In this document: positions 1-6,037 of the stretch, in pieces | How positions within the stretch are numbered: the stretch's first letter is position 1 | Layout of the letters: each line of letters begins with the position of its first letter | Translations under genes and position numbers: made by a program | The notes under the pieces: generated by a model | Databases searched by the model: none | What the model saw: only the letters and a program-made list of their open reading frames with translations | What the model was told of the DNA's origin: nothing | From: Anaerolineae bacterium | Lineage (GTDB): Bacteria; Chloroflexota; Anaerolineae; B4-G1; SLSP01 | DNA length: 8,641 nucleotides | Reading direction: 5' to 3' | NCBI GenBank assembly: GCA_018055515.1 | Contig: JAGPHL010000017.1 | Span: 8,781-17,421 of the forward strand

Positions 1-58
1 CTCAGCCGGACACAGGCCAACCGCGCTGATGAAGTTTAAAAAATAATTCGGTAATCTT

Positions 59-88
59 CCCCTATTCCCCCCGGCCCCCCCTTCCCCC
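59..88 (-). other. G-quadruplex motif (minus strand)
   Basis: On the minus strand four G-runs lie close together: G5 (88-84), G7 (81-75), G6 (72-67) and G4 (62-59), with loops AA, CC and AATA. All runs have at least four Gs and the loops are 2-4 nt, so the motif fits a four-tetrad intramolecular quadruplex in minus-strand DNA or read-through RNA, with the C-rich complement able to form an i-motif. It lies just past the two operon terminators. Part of it overlaps a competing C/G hairpin (76-104). Folding is predicted, not shown. Confidence 0.6.
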
Positions 89-104
89 ACTGGTGGAAGG
101 GGGG
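76..104. repeat. C/G hairpin without U-tract
   Basis: A perfect 10-bp inverted repeat, CCCCCCTTCC (76-85) and GGAAGGGGGG (95-104), has a 9-nt loop. It is the third hairpin beyond the operon end. On the minus strand it is followed by a G-rich run and not by T residues, so it does not look like an intrinsic terminator. It may be a backup pause or a 3'-end stabilising structure, and its C arm is shared with the G-quadruplex motif. Confidence 0.6.
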
Positions 105-106
105 AG

Positions 107-161
107 AAAAAAATAGAGGGGCTTTGCCCAGGCGGGGCTGCGCCCGCCTGCAAAGCCCCTC
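107..161 (-). terminator. Second Rho-independent terminator of the operon
   Basis: The arms 116-126 and 151-161 pair perfectly over 11 bp (GAGGGGCTTTG with CAAAGCCCCTC). After a two-base CC bulge (127-128) a further 8 bp pair (129-136 with 143-150), leaving a 6-nt loop. In minus-strand direction the stem is followed by TA and then seven Ts (113-107). It acts as a second stop directly behind the first terminator. On the plus strand the stem is followed by A residues, so it would only work for minus-strand transcripts. Confidence 0.75.
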
Positions 162-206
162 AAAAAAAAGTTTCCCTTCCCTCCACGCCACATGGAGGGA
201 AGGGAA
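162..206 (-). terminator. First Rho-independent terminator of the AOR-Hdr operon
   Basis: A perfect 14-bp inverted repeat (172-185 with 193-206) with a 7-nt loop is followed, in minus-strand direction, by AC and a run of eight Ts (169-162). It begins about 58 nt after the stop codon of the last operon gene (265-267). This is a textbook intrinsic terminator and marks the 3' end of the seven-gene operon. Confidence 0.85.
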
Positions 207-264
207 TGGGAAGCGAAAATTGACCCTATGACCCAATTTGTTTAATCCAACCGGCGCCGGCCGT

Positions 265-1227
265 TTATTTCTCCAACAGCGCTCGCCCCCCTTTAAGCGC
301 GACGAGCAGGTCACGCCGCTTGAGCGCGCGCTTACGATCAATCTCCATCTCCCCTGCCTTGTCGTCCGCCAGGCGGATGAGCGCCGCGATCCAGGCGCCG
401 CTCTGGACTTCGGTGTGCCCGATGCGCCATCTCTCAACGACGATGGGCAGTTCCTCCAGGTTGGTGATGCGCTCGTGCTCGCGGGTGTAGGTCGTCCCGG
501 CGTACTCGTAAGGCACCGCGTACGTCTCCACCTGCGCCTTGACCGGGCAGACCTGCATACACGCGCCGCACTTGATGCAGTAATAATCCGCCAACACCAG
601 CTCGCCGCTCTCGTCGAGGTGCAGCGCGCGCGTCGGACAGATGTCCGCGCAGGCCCGGCAGCCTTCGACACACCGCTCCTGCCGCAAGGTCACACTGCCC
701 TGCCACGGCTGCACCACGGTGAACGCGCCATCACTGGCCACCTCGCATTGCCGACAGCGGATGCAGTATTTCTGATCCACCTTGAGCGTGTCTGCCGCCG
801 CATCGTAGCTGATCACGTTCGCCGGGCAGTTTTCGATGACGAAATCCTTCCGGCTCATGTCGAAGGCGTCGCGGTTGAATTTGTTGGATTCAATCAGCAG
901 CGGGAAAGCCTCGAATTTCTGGACCGGCGCTTCTTCTTTGCCGTTGACCGTCATGGTGATGGCATTGGTCGGACACATCACCGTGCACATGCCGCAGAAG
1001 ACGCACTTCTCCGCGTCAATGTCCACCGAGGCCTTTTTCACCAGCCGACCGTTTTCCAGCACGGCCGGCACGTGAAGGATGGCGTCCTTGGGACAGACCA
1101 GCGGGCCGATCTGACAACCCACACAACGATCCAGCTCCCAGGTGAGCGTGGAGTGCAGGGTCACCATTTTACGGTCAAGGATGAGCCGTTGCTCCGTCTT
1201 GGTTTTTAGCGTCGCACCACGTCGCAT
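265..1227 (-). CDS. Polyferredoxin, last gene of the AOR-Hdr operon
   Basis: This 320-residue iron-sulfur protein is probably a cytoplasmic electron carrier for the Hdr/AOR system. Visible Cys groups are C35-x2-C38-x6-C45P, C75-x2-C78-x2-C81-x3-C85P, a lone C134P, C155-x2-C158-x2-C161, C186-x3-C190-x2-C193-x3-C197P and C217-x2-C220-x2-C223-x3-C227P. The last two form an ordinary two-cluster ferredoxin domain. The first pair lacks the third Cys of its first motif, so one cluster there has only three Cys ligands. C134 with C155/158/161 could supply one cluster in a half-degenerate ferredoxin fold. Five clusters are therefore possible. The last 80 residues are charged and Cys-free. The ATG at 1227 has AAGGAG six bases upstream (1239-1234), and the gene starts 21 nt after hdrB. 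Its exact partner is unknown; HdrA and the AOR are the obvious candidates. Confidence 0.85.
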   Translation of the reverse strand: MRRGATLKTKTEQRLILDRKMVTLHSTLTWELDRCVGCQIGPLVCPKDAILHVPAVLENGRLVKKASVDIDAEKCVFCGMCTVMCPTNAITMTVNGKEEAPVQKFEAFPLLIESNKFNRDAFDMSRKDFVIENCPANVISYDAAADTLKVDQKYCIRCRQCEVASDGAFTVVQPWQGSVTLRQERCVEGCRACADICPTRALHLDESGELVLADYYCIKCGACMQVCPVKAQVETYAVPYEYAGTTYTREHERITNLEELPIVVERWRIGHTEVQSGAWIAALIRLADDKAGEMEIDRKRALKRRDLLVALKGGRALLEK

Positions 1228-1248
1228 GATAAACTCCTTCGCCGCGTG

Positions 1249-2109
1249 TCAGAATCCCAGGCGCGCCAGCTGCGGCAGCGGCGAGACGATATGCCGCTTG
1301 AACCCCAACTGCGAGGCCGCGATCCCCAGCGCCAATCCGAGCAACTGCGTGAAGTACAACACCGGCACATCCAGGTCGTGGCCCACGGCGCGCTCGGCCT
1401 TGCTCTGATAGAGGTCCAACGCGGTGTGGCACATGGGACAGGCCAGCGTCACCATCTCCGCACCGGCCTCCTTTGCCGAATCCAACACCTTCCCCGTGAG
1501 CTTCGCCGTGACCGCGCTGTGCGAGATGGCCACCGCGCCGCCGCAGCACTTCGCCTTGAAGGGATAGTCCACGACTTCCGCCCCCAGCGCCATCAGCAAC
1601 TCATCCAGGCCGGCCGGACGCTCAGGGCTGTCGAATTCATCCCTGGGACGGGTCAACATGCAACCGTAATACGGCGCCACCTTCATGCCGGTGAGCGGGC
1701 GCGTCACCTGCGCCTTGAGCCGTTCCAGGCCGTACTCCTGCAGCAGGACGTAGAGCGGATGCAGCACCCGAATGTTCCCCTTGAGCTGCAATCCTTCCGC
1801 CAGGCCCGCGTTGACCCGCTGACGGGTGGCCTTGTCGGTCTCGACGGCCTTGCTGGCGCGCCGCAGGTTGTGATAGCACCCGCTGCATGGCGCAATGAGG
1901 GTGTCCAGGCCCTGCGCTTCCGCCAGCGCCAGATTCCGCGCCGGCAGGCCAATCACCCCCTGGCCTTCGCCATGGACGGCGCCGCAACAATTCCAATCCT
2001 CCAATTCCACAAGCTCGATCCCCAGGCGAGCAAACGTCAGCCGCAACGAGAGGTCGTACTCCTTGGCGCTGGAAAGCAGACTGCAGCCGGGATAGTAACC
2101 GTAGGTCAT
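1249..2109 (-). CDS. hdrB: HdrB-like subunit with two CCG domains
   Basis: This 286-residue protein is like the catalytic B subunit of heterodisulfide reductase, where two noncubane [4Fe-4S] clusters cleave a disulfide (CoM-S-S-CoB in methanogens). Both cysteine-rich motifs are complete: C9-x31-C41C42G...C75-x2-C78, and C150-x37-C188C189G...C224-x2-C227. Length matches stand-alone HdrB. There is no membrane segment. The ATG overlaps the hdrC stop codon as ATGA, with AAGGAGG seven bases upstream (2123-2117), so translation is probably coupled to hdrC. In a bacterium lacking coenzymes M and B the natural acceptor is unknown; a protein or low-molecular-weight disulfide, or simple electron relay, are possible. 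The family call is secure and the substrate is not. Confidence 0.9.
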   Translation of the reverse strand: MTYGYYPGCSLLSSAKEYDLSLRLTFARLGIELVELEDWNCCGAVHGEGQGVIGLPARNLALAEAQGLDTLIAPCSGCYHNLRRASKAVETDKATRQRVNAGLAEGLQLKGNIRVLHPLYVLLQEYGLERLKAQVTRPLTGMKVAPYYGCMLTRPRDEFDSPERPAGLDELLMALGAEVVDYPFKAKCCGGAVAISHSAVTAKLTGKVLDSAKEAGAEMVTLACPMCHTALDLYQSKAERAVGHDLDVPVLYFTQLLGLALGIAASQLGFKRHIVSPLPQLARLGF

Positions 2110-2786
2110 CGTCGGGCCTCCTTAGCACGGCGCGCCGAAGAGCGCCACAGCGCGCTACTCACCCCCGCGCCCAACAGCAACGTCACGCCGCTTGCCAGCC
2201 AGGGCAGCCAACGCCGTTTGCGTTGCGCCTGGGTTTCGGGAACGGCAGCCTTGGGGGGTTCCGGGCACAACGCCTCTAGCTGCGCCGGCTCCTGCACCTT
2301 TTCGGGGATGAACGGCAGCTTGCCTTTGAGCACCATAGGCGGCGCTAGAGGAATCATCCCCAGCAGGCCCTTGAGGTCGAAAGTGCGCAGATAATACCGG
2401 AGCATCAGCTCCAGCTCGAAGAGACGCCCGTAATGCTTGTACGTCTCCGCAAAAGATTGGCCGAAGTGGGCCTCCAAATCCCGCGCGTAGCCTTTCTCCA
2501 CCGCCAGTTCCCGCAGCGTCGCCATCAGCTCGGTGATGGGAATCTCGCGCGGGCAACGATTGGTGCAGGAATAGCACGACACGCAGAACCATATATCGCG
2601 GCTGGAAAGCACCCGCTCCTCCTCCCCCGATTGAATCATGTGCAAGATCCGCCGCGGGCCGTATTGCATCTCCTCGATCACCGGGCAGGAGCCGGAACAG
2701 GTGCCGCACTGATAACACTGCAAGACCTGATTCCCGCCGCGCCGGCTCGCCAATTCCACGACGAAGGGATTCAGCACGTTCGCCAT
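2106..2786 (-). CDS. hdrC: HdrC-like ferredoxin subunit with C-terminal membrane anchor
   Basis: This 226-residue protein relays electrons between HdrA and HdrB. Two [4Fe-4S] motifs are intact: C24-x2-C27-x2-C30-x3-C34P and C68-x2-C71-x2-C74-x3-C78P. The following helical part, ending near residue 160 with a PLAPPMVLKGKLPF segment, is typical of HdrC. Unusually, a Pro/Glu/Ala-rich linker (about 160-188) then leads to RKRR (189-192), a 22-residue hydrophobic stretch from W193 to W214, and a basic tail. This looks like a single transmembrane helix or tail anchor; standard HdrC is soluble and ends before it. I chose the ATG at 2786, whose A overlaps the hdrA stop (TGATG) and which sits six bases from AAGGAGG (2799-2793). 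A GTG one codon upstream is also possible but is only three bases from the ribosome site. Confidence 0.9.
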   Translation of the reverse strand: MANVLNPFVVELASRRGGNQVLQCYQCGTCSGSCPVIEEMQYGPRRILHMIQSGEEERVLSSRDIWFCVSCYSCTNRCPREIPITELMATLRELAVEKGYARDLEAHFGQSFAETYKHYGRLFELELMLRYYLRTFDLKGLLGMIPLAPPMVLKGKLPFIPEKVQEPAQLEALCPEPPKAAVPETQAQRKRRWLPWLASGVTLLLGAGVSSALWRSSARRAKEARR

Positions 2787-5446
2787 CACCGGCCTCCTTT
2801 CGCCTGCTTGACTTCAGGCGCACAGGCAGCGGCGAGCTGACACACATCACAGGCGGGCACTTGCGGCATCTCACAGGCCGTCGCCCCCACCGTCTGGCTC
2901 AGGCCCTTGGCGCGCGCCTGTTTGACGCCGGTCTCCGCTTCCTTGAGCGGCGCCCCTTCGACGAGGCGCAGGAAATAATCCACCTCGGGCACCTCCCGCA
3001 TCCGCGTCAGCCGTTTGGTGAGCTGCGGCAGCGCCTTGGCGTTCTCCGCTCGAATGCCCTCCGGGCCCAACTCGCGGACCACGGCGCTCATCTCCCGCAT
3101 GATGCGCGCCCACTTGGCTCCCTCCGTCGCCGAGACCGATTCCAGCCGGAAACGCCCCGGCGAAATGCCGAGCTTCTCCAGCTGGCCGAAGAGCCGCGTG
3201 ATGCGCGTCTCGGCGAAGCCGCGCCCGGAGATATAGTGGCAGTCCTGGGGATGACATCCCGACACGAGTACCGCGCCCGCGCCCAACCGGAACGCTTCCA
3301 TGACGAAATCGGCGTCCACGCGGCCGGCGCACATCACCAGGATATTGCGCGTATTCGCGGGATACTCGAAATGACTCGTGCCGGCGTTGTCCGCGCCCAT
3401 CCCGCTGCACCACCGGCAGGTGAAAGCGATGACTTTCTCCTCGGGTCTATCCGCCAGCAAAGCGTGCAGTTGCGCGACGATCTGCCCGTCGGTAAAATGG
3501 TATTGCGAGATGGCGTTCTGCGGACATTCCGCCACGCACGTCCCACAGCCATGGCATTTCGCCGGGATGATGCTCGAAGGTTGCCCCGTCCCCGGCAGAT
3601 TGATGACCGCGCCGTAAGGGCAGGTGCGATAGCAGATGTCACATTTGCCACCCCGCGCGTTGATGCACCGCGCCGGGTCCACATACGCGATGATGGGATC
3701 AATCTCCCACTTCCCCGCGTTGAGCACCCGCGCCGCCCGTCCCGCCGCGCCGCTGCCCTGACTCACGCTCTGGGGGATGTCCTTGGGGCCTTGCGCGGCC
3801 CCCGCCAGGTAAATGCCCTCCGTCGGTGTGTCCAGCGGCTTGAGCTTGGGATGGGATTCCATGAACCAGCCGTGAGTGTCATTCGGCACCGTGAGCACGC
3901 GCCCCAGATCGAAGGAACCCGCCGAGGGGATCGCGGCATTCGCCAGCCCCACCATCTCCACTTCCAACGCCACGTGCCGCCCCGTGCCGATGTTCTCCGC
4001 ATGGACGATCAGGTTCTTGGTGACAGGGTCCTCGACAATCTCGGAGGGCCGCCCCTGGATGAAGTGAATGCCCGCCTCGCGCGCCCGTTCGTAGAACTCC
4101 TCGTAGGTCTTGCCCGGCGTGCGGATGTCAATGCGGAAGATGGTGATGTCCATCTCCGGGTAGAGCCACTTGAGCAGCAGCGCGTTCTTGATGGTGTACA
4201 TGCAGCAGAAGCCGGAGCAGTATTCGTGGTAACGCTTATCGCGCGAGCCGACGCACTGAATGAGCGCCAGGCTGTGAGGCGTTTTGCCGTCGGAGGGACG
4301 CACAAACTCGCCCACCGTCGGGCCGCCCGCGCAGTGCAGGCGCTCGATTTCCATCATCGTCATGACGTTTTCGTAGACGCCGAAGCCGTATTCCTCGATC
4401 TCCGCCGGATCCCAGGTGTCGTAGCCGGTAGAGATGATGATCGTGCCGACCTCGAGCTCGATGATCTCCGGCTGCTGCGCGAAGTCAATGGCGCTCAGGG
4501 AGCCGCAGGCGTCCACACACTTAAAGCACTTGATGCAGGCATCCATGTCAATGGTGTAGATCGAAGGCACCGCCTGCGCCATCGGCACATAAATCGCCTT
4601 GCGCGGCCCCAACCCCTCCTCAAAGACATTGGGGACGTCAATGGGGCAGACTTCCGCGCACAGGCCGCAACCCGTGCACTTGTCCAGCAGCACATAGCGC
4701 GGCTTGCGTTCCACTTTCACCTTGAAGTTGCCGATGTAGCCATTGACCTCTTTGACCTCGGAGTAGCTGAGGATGTGGATGTTGGGATTCTTGCCCACGT
4801 CCACCATCTTCGGCGCCTCGATGCAGATGGAGCAGTCCATGGTCGGGAAAGTCTTGTCGAGCTGCGCCATGCGCCCACCGATGGAGGGGGTCTTCTCCAC
4901 CAAATAGGTCTCGATGTTCATGTCCGCCAGATCGAGCGCGGCGCTGATGCCGGCGATGCCGCCGCCGATGATCAACGCCCGGCGCGTCACCGGCACTTCA
5001 AACATCTCCAGCGGGCGGACGTAGGTCACTTTCGCCACCGCCGAGGCGACGATCTCCTTGGCTTTTTCGGTGGCGGCTTCTTTTTCGTGCGAATGCACCC
5101 ACGAGGAATGCTCGCGGATGTTCGCCATCTGGAACATGAAAGGATTGAGGCCCGCATCGGCAATGCAGGCCTGGAACGTAGGCTCGTGCATGGCCACGCT
5201 GCACGCGGCCACCACGACCCGGTTCAGCCCGTAGTCATGGATGTCCTGCTGAATCATGCTCTGCCCTGGATCGGAACAGGTGTAGCGGTGCTCCTTAGCC
5301 ACCACCACGCCGGGCAGGTTCTTGGCATATTCCACGACTTCCGAGGGCGTGATCACACTGGCAATATTGGAGCCGCAATGGCACACGTAGACGCCAATGC
5401 GCGGGGGATCGTTTTCGTAATCTATTTCACGGGTTACCTTGGCCAC
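2786..5446 (-). CDS. hdrA: HdrA-like flavoprotein fused to MvhD domain
   Basis: This 886-residue protein is the FAD-containing hub of Hdr complexes, where electron bifurcation or confurcation occurs. In order it shows an N-terminal HdrA domain with C22-H-C24-G, C57 and C82; an FAD-binding GGGIAG (161-166); C205-x2-C208; a two-cluster ferredoxin insert (C257/260/263/267 and C304/307/310/314); the central Cys group C398, C410, C414, C415; a second ferredoxin pair (C594/602/605/609 and C631/634/637/641); and an MvhD domain at about 672-790 with C677, C680, C706, C731 and C736 (GCHPQDCHY). No selenocysteine is used. The last 85 residues end in an unassigned Cys set, C858-x7-C866-x2-C869-x5-C875. 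The start is GTG (5446), supported by AAGGAG eight bases upstream (5460-5455). MvhD normally receives electrons from a hydrogenase or formate dehydrogenase; here the AOR and its ferredoxin are the likely donors. Confidence 0.92.
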   Translation of the reverse strand: MAKVTREIDYENDPPRIGVYVCHCGSNIASVITPSEVVEYAKNLPGVVVAKEHRYTCSDPGQSMIQQDIHDYGLNRVVVAACSVAMHEPTFQACIADAGLNPFMFQMANIREHSSWVHSHEKEAATEKAKEIVASAVAKVTYVRPLEMFEVPVTRRALIIGGGIAGISAALDLADMNIETYLVEKTPSIGGRMAQLDKTFPTMDCSICIEAPKMVDVGKNPNIHILSYSEVKEVNGYIGNFKVKVERKPRYVLLDKCTGCGLCAEVCPIDVPNVFEEGLGPRKAIYVPMAQAVPSIYTIDMDACIKCFKCVDACGSLSAIDFAQQPEIIELEVGTIIISTGYDTWDPAEIEEYGFGVYENVMTMMEIERLHCAGGPTVGEFVRPSDGKTPHSLALIQCVGSRDKRYHEYCSGFCCMYTIKNALLLKWLYPEMDITIFRIDIRTPGKTYEEFYERAREAGIHFIQGRPSEIVEDPVTKNLIVHAENIGTGRHVALEVEMVGLANAAIPSAGSFDLGRVLTVPNDTHGWFMESHPKLKPLDTPTEGIYLAGAAQGPKDIPQSVSQGSGAAGRAARVLNAGKWEIDPIIAYVDPARCINARGGKCDICYRTCPYGAVINLPGTGQPSSIIPAKCHGCGTCVAECPQNAISQYHFTDGQIVAQLHALLADRPEEKVIAFTCRWCSGMGADNAGTSHFEYPANTRNILVMCAGRVDADFVMEAFRLGAGAVLVSGCHPQDCHYISGRGFAETRITRLFGQLEKLGISPGRFRLESVSATEGAKWARIMREMSAVVRELGPEGIRAENAKALPQLTKRLTRMREVPEVDYFLRLVEGAPLKEAETGVKQARAKGLSQTVGATACEMPQVPACDVCQLAAACAPEVKQAKGGR

Positions 5447-5467
5447 AGATCGCGCTCCTTGTCACAG

Positions 5468-5506
5468 AAAAAGGCGAAGAGAGCGCGGCTGCGCCCCTCG
5501 CCTTTT
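5468..5506 (-). promoter_or_regulatory. Intercistronic hairpin with T5, possible attenuator
   Basis: In the 78-nt gap between the four-cluster ferredoxin gene and hdrA, AAAAGGCGA (5469-5477) and TCGCCTTTT (5498-5506) form a 9-bp stem around a GC-rich 20-nt loop, which can itself pair over 4 bp. In minus direction the stem runs into five Ts (5472-5468) and then, within a few bases, the hdrA ribosome site. It could be a weak terminator lowering hdrABC expression relative to the AOR, or an RNA processing/stability element. Confidence 0.5.
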
Positions 5507-5524
5507 CACTTTCGCGGCTCTCCG

Positions 5525-6016
5525 CTATGAGCCCAGCACTTCTTCCTTTGCCAGCTTGCGACGGGCGCGCTGGGCGCGCTGCTCCGGCGTAGTCAATTCC
5601 AAAGCATCCTTGGGACACCACTTCACGCACTGCGGGCCTTCTTCGAGATCCTCGCATTGATCGCAGATTTCCGCCAGCTTGGTCGCCGGATTGATGGAAA
5701 TCGCGCCGAAGTCGCACGCCTCAATGCACCACGCGCAGCCATCACAGCGCTCCGCGTTGACGTGAATGATGCCGGTATTGGAGTCCTGAGTGAGCGCATC
5801 GCGCGTACAGGCAATCACGCAGGGCGCATTCTCGCACGTGCGACACGCTACCGCCGTGATCAAAATTTCCTCGGCGCGAATCGTCCGAATGCGGCTACGA
5901 TAGGTGTTGAACTCCCCCGTCTTGGTGAACGAGCAAATGTACTCGCACAGCTGGCAGCCGATACACTTGTCAGGATCGCACGTCACGTACTTGTATTTTG
6001 AAGTCGAAGTGACCAT
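5525..6016 (-). CDS. Four-cluster ferredoxin, AOR electron-transfer subunit
   Basis: This 163-residue protein is of the HycB/DmsB-type four [4Fe-4S] family, like the small iron-sulfur subunit next to AOR in bacterial multi-subunit AORs (AorA) and BamC of class II benzoyl-CoA reductase. Cys groups are C18-x2-C21-x2-C24-x3-C28, C58-x2-C61-x4-C66-x3-C70, C91-x2-C94-x2-C97-x3-C101 and C118-x2-C121-x8-C130-x3-C134, giving 16 ligands plus a spare C13. The C-terminus is basic and Cys-free. There is no signal peptide, so it is cytoplasmic. It starts 21 nt after the AOR gene. I prefer the ATG at 6016, which has AAGGAG six bases upstream (6028-6023), over a TTG one codon earlier. It most likely takes electrons from the AOR cluster and hands them to the HdrA-MvhD protein. 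Confidence 0.9.
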   Translation of the reverse strand: MVTSTSKYKYVTCDPDKCIGCQLCEYICSFTKTGEFNTYRSRIRTIRAEEILITAVACRTCENAPCVIACTRDALTQDSNTGIIHVNAERCDGCAWCIEACDFGAISINPATKLAEICDQCEDLEEGPQCVKWCPKDALELTTPEQRAQRARRKLAKEEVLGS

Positions 6017-6037
6017 CAATCGCTCCTTCTCTCCCGA

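Noticed and set aside
1..46. Possible C-terminal end of a plus-strand gene entering from the left edge (stops at 37-39 in frame 1 or 44-46 in frame 2)
   Set aside because: Only 12-14 codons are visible in either frame and there is no way to choose between them. A convergent gene is plausible given the terminators but is not supported.
238..1209. A 323-codon plus-strand frame opposite the polyferredoxin
   Set aside because: Low-complexity His/Arg/Leu translation without motifs. The minus frame has clear ferredoxin motifs and a ribosome binding site.
1246..2394. A 382-codon plus-strand frame opposite hdrB and hdrC
   Set aside because: It crosses two well-supported genes on the other strand and its translation is Gln/Arg/His-rich shadow sequence with no domain.
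2786..3415. Selenocysteine in the MvhD domain of HdrA, as in some HdrA/BamE proteins
   Set aside because: All expected metal-ligand positions are ordinary Cys codons and there is no in-frame TGA inside the gene.
2861..5530. An 889-codon open frame on the plus strand opposite hdrA
   Set aside because: It is a mirror of the G+C-rich hdrA codons, rich in Arg/His/Ala with no recognisable domain. hdrA itself has dense Cys motifs, a ribosome site and overlaps with its neighbour.
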